Below the pieces are notes generated by a model. That model was not told the origin of the DNA. It made no database searches and saw only the letters and a list, made by a program, of their open reading frames with translations. Below are positions 1-8,180 of a DNA stretch of 35,504 nucleotides, one piece after another. The DNA comes from Bacillota bacterium (GTDB taxonomy: Bacteria > Bacillota > Clostridia > Lachnospirales > CAG-274), in NCBI GenBank assembly GCA_017460805.1, contig JAFUAF010000006.1, positions 1 to 35,504 on the forward strand. The letters run 5' to 3'. The first letter of the stretch is position 1. Every line of letters begins with the position of its first letter. Position numbers and translations under genes: made by a program.

Positions 1-1318
1 ACAACTCACTTTTCAGCTTGCAAGCCTGCTGCATTTTATGCTGTCTTTCGCTTTGTCTTGAAAGCAGCATATTTTTCTTAACGGCAGTTTCGCTGTTTTT
101 GCTTAATTCTTTTATAACCTTGTCCTCTTCCAAAAGAAAGTCCATTTGTTCTTTTATAGCGTTAAGCACGATATTAGCAATATAATCATAAGTGATATTC
201 GCCGCACCGCAAAGTTCCTTGCCATAAGTGTACTTTTTGTAGCAATGATAATATGAATTTTTCGGACCTTTTGCATAAACCAAAGCCGAACCACAGCCAC
301 AAAATATTTTTTTAGCAAATATATTAGCTGTTTTTTGTTCTCTCGGTTTGTGTTTTATCGTGTACTGTTTTGCAATTTCACAAGCCTTTGCAAAATCTTC
401 TTTTGATATGATCGGTTCGTGGTGATCTTCAAATACCGTCCATTCACTTTGTGGCACAAAGTGTCTGCCCTCATTTTTATAAAACGCTTGTACTCTCTTG
501 CCCGTCGTATATCTGCCCGTGTATGTATCATTGGAAAGTATATTGTTTATATTTGAGGAAGTCCAACACAAATACTTCCTGTCAATAAGACTTTCGGGCT
601 TATTCCTTAATCGGTAACAATACGGTGTCAATATGCTTTTCTCATTGAGAATGTCGGCTATTTCACGCCTTGTTTTGCCGCTTATGAATAAATCGAAAAT
701 TTCCTTTACCACAGCGGCAGGGGCTTCATCAATAACCATTTTGTTATTGTTGTTTTCATCCTTTACAAGTTTATAACCGTAAGGTGCTTTGCCTGTCGGA
801 ATACCGTTTTGCTGCATCGTCCGCAATGCCGAGCATATCTTTTTGGAAATATCCCTTGCATAATACTCATTCATAAGGTTTGTGATCGCTACCGACAAGC
901 CGCCTGTTCCATTGTTGGAATCGTATTTATCGGTTATCGCAATGACCCTTACATTCATTCTCGGAAATGTCATTTCTATAAGTTCGCCCGTTTCGGTCAA
1001 GTTTCTTCCAAGCCTTGACAGGTCTTTGACTATGACCGTGTTTACTCTTTTACGGATAATATCAGCCATTAAACGCTGAAATTCGGGGCGATTATAGTTT
1101 GTACCCGTTATATCATCGTCAATATATACATCGTATAATTCAATATCCTCTTTTTCGGATATATACTTCCTTACAAACTCTTCTTGATTGTTGATACTGC
1201 CTGCATTTAAAGTCAGTTCGTTTTCAGCCGATAATCTTATATAAGCAGCCGCCTTATAATTTACAACTGTCTGCACGGCATTGTCGGCAGTAATATTTTT
1301 TCTTGATTTTCTTGCCAT
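1..1318 (-). CDS. Large serine recombinase, 3' end outside the window
   Basis: This is a site-specific recombinase of the large serine type (TndX/Tn4451-like), which integrates and excises mobile DNA through a covalent serine-DNA intermediate. The window encodes the first 439 residues and the frame is still open at base 1. The resolvase catalytic domain comes first: the nucleophile is Ser30 in YIRLSAENE, followed by DDDITGTNYNRPEF and the KDLSRLGRN segment. The recombinase domain follows (GKAPYGYKL, then the TRREIADILNEK helix), then a zinc ribbon with CxC (FCGCGSAL) and two later cysteines, then the start of the coiled coil. The start ATG lies one base after the TGA of the upstream ORF, and its GGGAGG ribosome site (1328-1333) sits inside that ORF, so translation is coupled. 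It belongs to an element extending to the left. Function is confident from motifs; activity depends on the unseen C-terminus. Confidence 0.93.
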   Translation of the reverse strand, partial: MARKSRKNITADNAVQTVVNYKAAAYIRLSAENELTLNAGSINNQEEFVRKYISEKEDIELYDVYIDDDITGTNYNRPEFQRLMADIIRKRVNTVIVKDLSRLGRNLTETGELIEMTFPRMNVRVIAITDKYDSNNGTGGLSVAITNLMNEYYARDISKKICSALRTMQQNGIPTGKAPYGYKLVKDENNNNKMVIDEAPAAVVKEIFDLFISGKTRREIADILNEKSILTPYCYRLRNKPESLIDRKYLCWTSSNINNILSNDTYTGRYTTGKRVQAFYKNEGRHFVPQSEWTVFEDHHEPIISKEDFAKACEIAKQYTIKHKPREQKTANIFAKKIFCGCGSALVYAKGPKNSYYHCYKKYTYGKELCGAANITYDYIANIVLNAIKEQMDFLLEEDKVIKELSKNSETAVKKNMLLSRQSERQHKMQQACKLKSEL

Positions 1319-1319
1319 T

Positions 1320-1904
1320 TCAGATTGCCTCCCTCATTGATAACAGTTTTATCATTTCCGCTTTTTGCATATATTTACACAAATGATCCTCACAGTCCAA
1401 TTCAAGATAAAGAGAGCCGTCCTCATAGACTTTTATCTGCCTTATCAGCCTTACGGCGATATTTCTTGTTATCTCCGTTATGTTTCGGAATTGTTTAAAT
1501 TCCTCTATAAGAGCGGAGTTATCGGCGTTTGCCTGTTTTGAATTTTCTATTTCTTCTTTAATTTTCAATACGGCATTTTCAGCAGCAGTTTTTTTCTTTT
1601 TAAACTCTTTTTTGATTATAAGAAAGTCTTTTTGTGTAAACATACCGCCTTTATAATCGGAGTAGAGTTCGGCAATATCGGAATTGATTTTTTCAATTTC
1701 CGAGAGGTTTTTGTTTATGCGATCCTGCATCTTTTCATCACTACAAGAGTCGAAGTCAACCGTTTTGCCGCTATATCCTGGCTTAAAAACCAATGTGATA
1801 ATGAATGCGATATGCTCAAGATATACATCCGATAGAAAACTTCCTAAATTTAATTGCCTAAAAAGGTTGTAAATCGTTTCATAATGGTGTATACTCTTAA
1901 GCAT
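1320..1904 (-). CDS. Chimeric ORF: transposase N-terminus joined to serine recombinase C-terminus
   Basis: The ORF encodes 194 residues and has two unlike parts. Residues from about 55 onward form a charged coiled coil (INSDIAELYSDYKGGMFTQK) followed by a segment with VRLIRQIKVYEDGSLYLEL, the usual layout of the tail of a large serine recombinase; the catalytic domain, recombinase domain and zinc ribbon are missing. The first about 50 residues (MLKSIHHYETIYNLFRQLNL to FKPGYSGKTVDFDSCSDEK) instead resemble the start of a DDE-type transposase; I recall GKTVD followed by HRTT-type sequence in such proteins but cannot name the IS family with certainty. I chose the ATG at 1904 because AGGAGG (complement of 1911-1916) precedes it at good spacing; a longer reading from 2009 lacks this. 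The likely origin is a deletion or insertion joining the two genes in frame. It is probably not a functional recombinase, but it still leads translation into the next gene. Confidence 0.72.
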   Translation of the reverse strand: MLKSIHHYETIYNLFRQLNLGSFLSDVYLEHIAFIITLVFKPGYSGKTVDFDSCSDEKMQDRINKNLSEIEKINSDIAELYSDYKGGMFTQKDFLIIKKEFKKKKTAAENAVLKIKEEIENSKQANADNSALIEEFKQFRNITEITRNIAVRLIRQIKVYEDGSLYLELDCEDHLCKYMQKAEMIKLLSMREAI

Positions 1905-1949
1905 AGGACATCCTCCTTTCGGTTGTAGATGGTTGGTTTGCTTAATTCC

Positions 1950-1977
1950 ATTATACACCAAATGTTGAGGTTGTCCT
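1950..1977 (-). promoter_or_regulatory. Probable promoter of the chimeric ORF and recombinase
   Basis: On the minus strand a perfect -10 TATAAT (1955-1950) lies 45 bases upstream of the ATG at 1904, with a weak -35 AGGACA (1977-1972) 16 bases away. If the first part of the ORF is a transposase, this would be the native transposase promoter now driving the recombinase pair. The -35 match is poor. Confidence 0.45.
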
Positions 1978-2027
1978 TTATTTTTGTGCAATATTTGCCA
2001 TTTGCTCATTTATAGTATGGAAAATAA

Positions 2028-2086
2028 ATTCTGAAATTTTATTCTGAAATTTTGTCATTATGTTATTCTGAAATTTTGTCATTATG
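2028..2086. repeat. 24-bp tandem repeat, two full copies and one partial
   Basis: The unit TTATTCTGAAATTTTGTCATTATG occurs perfectly twice, at 2039-2062 and 2063-2086; a partial copy (ATTCTGAAATTTT) precedes them at 2028-2040. The block lies between the 5' side of the transposase-like ORF and the capsule promoter, which is where the end of an insertion element would be. Repeated short units at an IS end can be transposase binding sites; that role is inferred. No target-site duplication can be checked from this window alone. Confidence 0.85.
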
Positions 2087-2091
2087 TACTA

Positions 2092-2121
2092 TTGACAGGG
2101 GATTTTGTTTTGTGATATACT
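2092..2121 (+). promoter_or_regulatory. Promoter of the capsule/exopolysaccharide operon
   Basis: A perfect -35 TTGACA (2092-2097) is followed after 18 bases by TATACT (2116-2121), which has an upstream TG giving an extended -10 (TGATATACT). The first operon gene starts 126 bases downstream, leaving a leader of about 115 bases. No terminator-like hairpin is obvious in the leader. The -35 begins six bases after the end of the tandem repeat, so the neighbouring mobile DNA may have supplied part of the promoter. Confidence 0.78.
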
Positions 2122-2247
2122 ATATTCTGATATAGATTGTGCTGTTGGATATACTGACCCGATGGCACAAGAAATTAGGTGGATTACCTAAATTAAAATA
2201 CTTTGGGAAAATATTATGAGTGTACAATCCACAATGAGGTTTATGTA

Positions 2248-3312
2248 ATGGCTGAAAAAAGAAAAATACTTTATGTTGTTGAGGCTTTTGGCGGGGGCGT
2301 ATTTACATATATTGTTGATTTAGCTAACAGATTGGCTGATACATTCGATATATATATTGCATTTTCGATAAGAAAGCAGACTCCGAACGATTTTGAAAAG
2401 TATTTTAATAAAAGAATACATCTTATAGAGGTAAAAAATTTTGGCAGAGCAATAGACCCGATTAGTGATGTTAAAGCCTTTTTCGAGCTAAAAAACATTG
2501 CAAAAAATATTGATCCCGATGTGATACATTTGCATTCGTCAAAAGCAGGGGTTTTGGGGCGTTTTGCATTTGACGGCAAAAAAGTCTCACTTTTTTACAC
2601 TCCACATGGATATAGTTTTTTGATGAAAAATCAAAGTATACCAAAAAGATTATTATACAAAGCTATTGAATGGATATCCGCAAGAAGAACTTGTACAACA
2701 ATAAGTTGTGGCGAGGGTGAGCATAAAGAAACTCTAAAGCTCACTAAAAGGGCGGTATACGTAAACAATGGAGTCAACATTGAAGATTTGAATAAACTGA
2801 TAGAGTCAATTGAAATTGAAAACACACAATTTAGCGTATTTACACTCGGGAGAATTTGTTATCAAAAAAACCCAAAACTGTTCAATAAAGTAGCAGAAAT
2901 GCTCCCAGATGTGAAGTTTGTTTGGATAGGTGATGGCGAACTCAGAAACGAACTAACATCCCCCAATATTGAAATAACAGGCTGGGTAGACAGAAAAACC
3001 GCTCTTGAATATTCAATGCGAGGAAGTGTTTTTGTTCTCACATCGTTATGGGAAGGGTTGCCCATCAGTTTACTTGAAGCAATGTATATGAGAAAATTAT
3101 GTGTAGTAAGTGATGTGATAGGCAATCATGATGTAATAGAATCTGGTGAAAATGGTTATGTTTGCGATTCCGAAAAAAGTTTTGTAGGTGCAATAAAAAC
3201 AGCACTTAATTGTGATGTAAGCAATATATTAAACCATGCAGCTAACGATATAGAAACCATATATAATACAAAAACCATGGCCGAAAAATATAGTAACATT
3301 TATAGGTCATGA
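2248..3312 (+). CDS. GT4-family glycosyltransferase
   Basis: This is a cytoplasmic GT-B fold glycosyltransferase that adds a sugar from a nucleotide donor to the growing lipid-linked capsule unit. Family signs in order are an N-terminal glycine-rich loop (EAFGGGVFTYIVDLANRL), HLHSSKAG near residue 95, TPHGYSF, then the C-terminal donor-binding half with FTLGRICYQKNP, WIGDGEL, and the E-x7-E region EGLPISLLEAM. The length, 354 residues, is normal. I start at ATG 2248 because GAGG (2235-2238) precedes it; an in-frame TTG at 2203 would add 15 residues without a good ribosome site. It is the first gene of the operon, 29 bases before the next. Donor and acceptor sugars cannot be told from sequence. 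Confidence 0.92.
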   Translation: MAEKRKILYVVEAFGGGVFTYIVDLANRLADTFDIYIAFSIRKQTPNDFEKYFNKRIHLIEVKNFGRAIDPISDVKAFFELKNIAKNIDPDVIHLHSSKAGVLGRFAFDGKKVSLFYTPHGYSFLMKNQSIPKRLLYKAIEWISARRTCTTISCGEGEHKETLKLTKRAVYVNNGVNIEDLNKLIESIEIENTQFSVFTLGRICYQKNPKLFNKVAEMLPDVKFVWIGDGELRNELTSPNIEITGWVDRKTALEYSMRGSVFVLTSLWEGLPISLLEAMYMRKLCVVSDVIGNHDVIESGENGYVCDSEKSFVGAIKTALNCDVSNILNHAANDIETIYNTKTMAEKYSNIYRS

Positions 3313-3341
3313 TTCGTTTTTAAGTTAAAAGTGTGTTGATT

Positions 3342-4511
3342 ATGAATTCAAACGACATGTATATCGTTGAACTATCAAGGGCAGCGATATTTGATGATAT
3401 ACCAAAAGATCCCGAAAGTACGGTGAACTGGGATTATATTTATAAAAAATCCATCGTTCAGAATATTGCAGGGTTACTTTACACAGCAGTCGATAAACTT
3501 GACGAAACAAATAAACCATTGCCGGAATTGCTTGAAAAATGGCAAAGAGATTTCTTTGAAACTATTGCTTTAACAAGCCGACAGCATATGGAATTTGTCA
3601 GAATAAGCAAACTCGCAAAAGAATACGATATATGTTTTATAGGTCTAAAAGGCTGTATTATGAGAACATTTTACCCGGTACCGGAATTAAGGACTATGGG
3701 TGATTTCGATATTCTTTTACAGCAAAAGGACGTAAATAGGGTAAAAGAGTTATTTAAAAACCAAGACTATAAAATAGAAAATGATGCGTTTGGCATTGTT
3801 TGCAGTAAAGGTATTATTCATTGGGAAATATTTACGACAATCGGTGAAGAATTCCGTGTTGATGCGCCTGAATGGGACAATAAATACCATAACAGCATTT
3901 TCATGTATAACGGATCACGCTCTGTTGAGCCTACAGAATTTTTGCTTCATCTTATAGTACATACAGCGAAACATTACGTTGGCAGTGGCGCGGGCATAAG
4001 AAATCTGCTTGATATAGCGCTTTTTATATCAAAGTATAAAGAAATGATCATATTCAAGCAAGTTGAAGATGGTTGCCGGACGCAAAAGTATTTCAATATA
4101 TATAGATACATTATGACAGTTATGACAAATTATTTTGGAATAAAAATCGATAATGTTGAGTTAATATCTAACGATAAAACAGAACGCTTTGTGGAGTATA
4201 GTCTCGAAAGCGGTATATTTGGCAAAATTGACAATGCTCTTGCCGTTCAAGCAGCAAAGCCCGAAGACGATTCCATATCCGGTATGAGAAAAATATTCTT
4301 TCCATCAGTTAAAAGCTTGAAACATAGATATAAATATCTCGAAAAACACCCGTTTCTTTTGCCTGCAGCTTGGGTACACAGAATAATTTCGGCACTTTTT
4401 AGGTGGAAATACTCTATAAAAGATATGGCAGCCGGTTTGAAAGAAGCAGACGAGTTTTCGAAACATCGTTTGAATGTATTGGAAGAATTGAATCTAAAGG
4501 ATAAGCTTTAA
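3342..4511 (+). CDS. Nucleotidyltransferase-fold protein (NTP_transf_5 type) in capsule locus
   Basis: This 389-residue protein resembles the uncharacterised nucleotidyltransferase family PF14907, often found in capsule and exopolysaccharide clusters. The telling region is around residues 107-130: GLKGCIMRTFYPVPELRTMG followed by DFDILL, where KG and the D-x-D pair match the metal- and nucleotide-binding elements of the polymerase-beta-like fold. The rest is helical and unremarkable, with no signal peptide or membrane segment. The reaction and substrate are not established for the family; modification of a sugar or lipid intermediate is only a guess. The start is uncertain: GTG 3333 gives three more residues, and neither start has a strong ribosome site. 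It stops 12 bases before the pyruvyl transferase gene. Confidence 0.75.
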   Translation: MNSNDMYIVELSRAAIFDDIPKDPESTVNWDYIYKKSIVQNIAGLLYTAVDKLDETNKPLPELLEKWQRDFFETIALTSRQHMEFVRISKLAKEYDICFIGLKGCIMRTFYPVPELRTMGDFDILLQQKDVNRVKELFKNQDYKIENDAFGIVCSKGIIHWEIFTTIGEEFRVDAPEWDNKYHNSIFMYNGSRSVEPTEFLLHLIVHTAKHYVGSGAGIRNLLDIALFISKYKEMIIFKQVEDGCRTQKYFNIYRYIMTVMTNYFGIKIDNVELISNDKTERFVEYSLESGIFGKIDNALAVQAAKPEDDSISGMRKIFFPSVKSLKHRYKYLEKHPFLLPAAWVHRIISALFRWKYSIKDMAAGLKEADEFSKHRLNVLEELNLKDKL

Positions 4512-4523
4512 CAAGGAGTAAAA

Positions 4524-5708
4524 ATGAGCAAAGTAGGAATAGTATCTTGTTATTTTCAAAAAAATTATGGAAGTCAGCTGCAGGCTTTAGCGACACAAAT
4601 GGCGTTGGACAAACTTGGTATTGATAATGAAACTATAGATATTTCCGGCTTTAATAAAGAAATAAAAAAAGCAAAAACAGCTTATTTTATGAAGGCAGCT
4701 ATTACAGAAGGCTTGATTCTTACAAAACTCGGAATGTTTAAAAATGTACTTAGGCGCAAACTCATTAAGGACAATTATACTAAACTTTCTGACAGCAGAA
4801 GTGAAAGATTTGAAAAGTTTTTGAACGAAAAATATCGCTTATCGAAAAAATATCAGAGCAAAAAGCAGCTTGCTGAAGAAAGTTCCGAATATTCGGCTGT
4901 TTTGGTTGGAAGTGACCAGCTTTGGTTGCCTGCGAATATAATGGGTGATTATTATACACTTAATTGGGTAGCTGATGGGGTAAATACGGTTGCATATGCA
5001 ACGAGTTTCGGACAATCGGAACTTCCTAAAGACATAGAGAAGAAGGCAAGAGTTTTTCTGAAAAGAATAAAGCATATTGGTGTAAGGGAACAGTCGGGAC
5101 AAAAATTGGTAGGTAAAATAAGCGGCCGAAAGGTTCCGGTAGTCTGTGACCCAACGCTGTTGTTTACGGGTGAAGAGTGGCAGAAGAATATTGAGGTAAA
5201 ACCTAAATACAACGAAAAGTACATTCTTTGCTATTTTTTGGGCAACAATAGTGAGGACAGACAGTTTGCATTAAGGCTGAAAGATAAAACCGGTTGCAAA
5301 ATTGTTGCTTTGGTGCATCTGGATGAATTTGTAAAGTATGACGAAGAGTATGCAGATTATAAACCCTATGATATAGATTCGTTTGATTTTTTGAATCTTA
5401 TAAAAAATGCCGAATATGTATGTACGGATTCTTTCCATTGTACTGTGTTCTCTATTTTGTTTAAAAAGGTTTTTTTTGTTTTTAGAAGATACAGAAAAAA
5501 TGGAAAAAATTCCACAAACAACAGACTTGACTCTCTACTGAGTATTGTTTCAATGGAAAACAGAATTTTCAACGGTGACGAAAAAATAGATGAAAAAATA
5601 TTTGAAATGGATGTTTTGCAAGCAGACAATAAGCTGAATGAATTCAGAAAACAGTCGTATGATTACCTGCTTAGGGCTGTTAATGATGAGGGGAATACCG
5701 ATTTATGA
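4524..5708 (+). CDS. Polysaccharide pyruvyl transferase family protein
   Basis: This 394-residue protein belongs to the polysaccharide pyruvyl transferase family (PF04230, CsaB/WcaK-like), which transfers pyruvate from phosphoenolpyruvate to a sugar as a ketal, adding negative charge. Visible signs are the N-terminal YFQKNYGSQLQALATQMAL segment, VGSDQLW near residue 130, YATSFGQ, IGVREQSG, VVCDPTLLF, and CTDSFHCTVFSILF near the C-terminus with the conserved SFH motif. The start is clear, with AAGGAG 10 bases before ATG. Its last codon and stop overlap the ATG of the next gene by four bases (ATGA), so the two are translated together. That pairing with an FrhB-like protein is common in capsule clusters. 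The modified sugar is unknown. Confidence 0.88.
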   Translation: MSKVGIVSCYFQKNYGSQLQALATQMALDKLGIDNETIDISGFNKEIKKAKTAYFMKAAITEGLILTKLGMFKNVLRRKLIKDNYTKLSDSRSERFEKFLNEKYRLSKKYQSKKQLAEESSEYSAVLVGSDQLWLPANIMGDYYTLNWVADGVNTVAYATSFGQSELPKDIEKKARVFLKRIKHIGVREQSGQKLVGKISGRKVPVVCDPTLLFTGEEWQKNIEVKPKYNEKYILCYFLGNNSEDRQFALRLKDKTGCKIVALVHLDEFVKYDEEYADYKPYDIDSFDFLNLIKNAEYVCTDSFHCTVFSILFKKVFFVFRRYRKNGKNSTNNRLDSLLSIVSMENRIFNGDEKIDEKIFEMDVLQADNKLNEFRKQSYDYLLRAVNDEGNTDL

Positions 5709-6901
5709 TACATATAGATAGAAAAGAAGATTGCTGCGGTTGCGGTGCATGTGCGAATGTCTGTCCAAAAAACTGTATACAAATGACAGCCGATAAGGAA
5801 GGATTTTTGTATCCGAATATAAATAAAGACACTTGCGTGGACTGTGGACTGTGTGAAAAAGTTTGTCCTGAAATAAATGTTGAGCCAGATACGCCAAAAG
5901 TCCAGAAAGCTTTCCTTGTGCAGAATAAAGATGAACAGGTTTTGTCGGAAAGCACATCAGGTGGCTTTTTTACTGCCATTGCAGAGTGTGTGTTAGAAAA
6001 TGACGGTGTGGTTTTTGGCGCTGCGTTTGATGAAAACTTTTATGTTAAACATACATTTGTTGATAATAAAAAAGAACTGTACCGTTTTAGGAATAGCAAA
6101 TATGTGCAAAGTGATACGAACGACTCATATAAGCTTGTGGAAAAAGTTTTGAAAGAAGATAAACTTGTATGTTACAGCGGTACGCCGTGTCAGATAGAAG
6201 GTCTGTATCACTATTTAAGAAAACCATATGATAATTTGATATTGGTAGATGTTGTATGCAGGGCGGTTCCGTCTCCGCTGCTTTGGGAAAAATATCTTGA
6301 ATTACAATCAAAAAAGCAAAGTAAACATATTGATAATATTAAATTCAGGGATAAAAACCCATACGGATACAGATATTCTCAATTGGGTATTTATAGTTTT
6401 GGTGAGCAAATATATAATAAAGGTGTTGAAAGCGATCAGTATTTGAGAGCTTTTTTTTCAAATATATGTGACAGACCATCTTGTTATAAATGTAATTACA
6501 GAAAACGTTATCGCGTGAGTGATTTTACAATATGGGATTGCTTTGAAGTTTATAAATATGATAAAAAGCTTGATAATAACAAAGGCGTGACGAGAGTATT
6601 GCTTCAAACAAAAAAAGCGGAAACTCTGTTTTATAAATTAGAAGATAAATTGACATTTGTTGAAATTGAACCGGAAAAACTGATAAATAATTTTAAAGAA
6701 ATGTTTAATTCTCCAGCTGAACACGAGCGCAGAGACAGTTTTTTTGAAGATATAAATACCATGGATATTAAAGATTGTCTGGATAAATATTATCCGAATA
6801 ACGTCAAAATTGCTGCTATGAAATTTATGAGACAAACTATGTGCAAAATAGGCATATATGATTTTGTAAAGAAAAGTGCAAAGAAATTTTTAAAAAAATA
6901 A
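5705..6901 (+). CDS. FrhB-like iron-sulfur protein of the polysaccharide locus
   Basis: This 398-residue protein has the coenzyme F420 hydrogenase/dehydrogenase beta-subunit architecture. Two 4Fe-4S motifs lie at the N-terminus: C10-x2-C13-x2-C16-x3-C20-P and C44-x2-C47-x2-C50-x3-C54-P. The FrhB N and C domains follow, with ESTSGGFFTAIAECVLEN, CYSGTPCQIEGLY and a later cysteine-rich stretch DRPSCYKCNYRKR. In organisms that lack F420 such proteins usually sit next to pyruvyl transferases in polysaccharide clusters; their reaction is not settled, but a flavin/iron-sulfur redox step on a sugar or on the pyruvyl group is plausible. It is coupled by a four-base overlap to the upstream gene. A 129-base gap with a promoter-like sequence follows. 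Family assignment is firm, function is inference. Confidence 0.87.
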   Translation: MIHIDRKEDCCGCGACANVCPKNCIQMTADKEGFLYPNINKDTCVDCGLCEKVCPEINVEPDTPKVQKAFLVQNKDEQVLSESTSGGFFTAIAECVLENDGVVFGAAFDENFYVKHTFVDNKKELYRFRNSKYVQSDTNDSYKLVEKVLKEDKLVCYSGTPCQIEGLYHYLRKPYDNLILVDVVCRAVPSPLLWEKYLELQSKKQSKHIDNIKFRDKNPYGYRYSQLGIYSFGEQIYNKGVESDQYLRAFFSNICDRPSCYKCNYRKRYRVSDFTIWDCFEVYKYDKKLDNNKGVTRVLLQTKKAETLFYKLEDKLTFVEIEPEKLINNFKEMFNSPAEHERRDSFFEDINTMDIKDCLDKYYPNNVKIAAMKFMRQTMCKIGIYDFVKKSAKKFLKK

Positions 6902-6948
6902 ATTATTATATAAGGCTGTTATGCTTAAAAAATGTGGGTTATGAGCTT

Positions 6949-6977
6949 TTGACATGTATTCAAAAACCATTGATACT
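6949..6977 (+). promoter_or_regulatory. Candidate internal promoter in the capsule operon
   Basis: In the 129-base gap after the FrhB-like gene, TTGACA (6949-6954) is followed after 17 bases by GATACT (6972-6977). This is the largest gap within the operon and the only one with a recognisable promoter, so the eleven downstream genes may also be transcribed independently. Confidence 0.5.
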
Positions 6978-7030
6978 ATTATGTAATTTAGTAAAATGAG
7001 TGAAAGTGACTAAGTCGATAAGGAGAAAAA

Positions 7031-8158
7031 GTGGAACAAAATATTAAATCACCTGTCAGAGTTTTATACTTTATTGACAGAATGCTTCACGGCGGGATTC
7101 AAACATTTGTTGTTGAAAATATCAGACATATGGATCATGATAAGATAAAAATTGATTTTTTGCTGCTAGATGATGGGAATAAGTATTCTTTGGAAGATAC
7201 CATTGCCGAATATGGCAAATTATATAAACTGAAAGATATATGGCTTAGAACACCTTTGGATTACTTAACATACAAAAAAGCATTAAAAAATTTTTTCAAA
7301 ACACATAATGACTATGAAATTGTTCATCTACATTCGTCAAGTAAAAATTGGTTAGTTTTATATTACGCCAAAAAATATGGTATCAATATTAGAATTGCAC
7401 ACTCTCATAATATAGGATTTCAAACAAAATCAAGGCTGCAGCTTGTATTGGCAAAGTTGTTTATTCCGCTTTTGAATTTTTATGCAACAGATTTTTTTGC
7501 GTGTTCCAAGGATGCGGGTAAATGGCTGTTTGGTAATAAAAATGTAAAAATAATACATAATGCGGTGGATATAAAAAAATTAAAATTTGATGTAGCGAAA
7601 AGAAAAAAAACACAAAAAGAATTAGGAATAGAAGGAAAGTTTGTTGTAGGACATTTGGGTAGATTTACGCATCAGAAAAATCATAAATTCTTATTTGATA
7701 TATTCAAGTCTATTTACGACAGAAATGAAAATGCATGTCTGCTTTTGGTTGGTGAGGGTGAACTTAAGGAAGATATGGCAGAATATGCAAAAAAATTGAA
7801 TATATATGATAAGGTCATTTTTGCGGGGTACCATAGGGATACAGAAAATTATTTATCGGCAATGGATATATTTGTTTTTCCTTCTAAATTCGAAGGACTT
7901 GGCTTGGTACTGATAGAAGCGCAGGCAAATGGTTTGCCTTGTTTTACATCCGATAAGGTAGTGCCGGAAGAAGCAAAAGTTTCGAATAATTTATGTTTTA
8001 TTTCGCTTGACGATCCCCCCGAAGTATGGGCTGATAAGATAATGAATTCCGATTTGGAGCGTAAAGATGTTACCGAACAGATTATTTCGGCCGGCTACAG
8101 GATAGATGATACGGCAATGTTGCTTCAAGAATATTATATAAATAGACTGAGGTCATAA
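7031..8158 (+). CDS. GT4-family glycosyltransferase (EpsF-like)
   Basis: This is a second GT-B glycosyltransferase, 375 residues, with the order of motifs typical of capsule GT4 enzymes: RMLHGGIQTFVVENIRHMD at the N-terminus, HLHSSSKNW, AHSHNIGF, IIHNAVDIKKL, then the donor half with GHLGRFTHQKNHKFL, LLVGEGEL and FPSKFEGLGLVLIEAQANG, in which the two glutamates form the E-x7-E element. It starts at GTG, supported by AAGGAG at 7020-7025 just upstream and no better ATG. It acts on the cytoplasmic face on the lipid-linked repeat unit. A GT2 gene follows after 22 bases. Sugar specificity is unknown. Confidence 0.92.
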   Translation: MEQNIKSPVRVLYFIDRMLHGGIQTFVVENIRHMDHDKIKIDFLLLDDGNKYSLEDTIAEYGKLYKLKDIWLRTPLDYLTYKKALKNFFKTHNDYEIVHLHSSSKNWLVLYYAKKYGINIRIAHSHNIGFQTKSRLQLVLAKLFIPLLNFYATDFFACSKDAGKWLFGNKNVKIIHNAVDIKKLKFDVAKRKKTQKELGIEGKFVVGHLGRFTHQKNHKFLFDIFKSIYDRNENACLLLVGEGELKEDMAEYAKKLNIYDKVIFAGYHRDTENYLSAMDIFVFPSKFEGLGLVLIEAQANGLPCFTSDKVVPEEAKVSNNLCFISLDDPPEVWADKIMNSDLERKDVTEQIISAGYRIDDTAMLLQEYYINRLRS

Positions 8159-8180
8159 TTTTTAGGAGTTGATTTACTCG

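Noticed and set aside
2039-2086. CRISPR-like or phage attachment site in the 24-bp repeats
   Set aside because: The copies are directly abutting with no spacers; an att core cannot be shown without the other element end.
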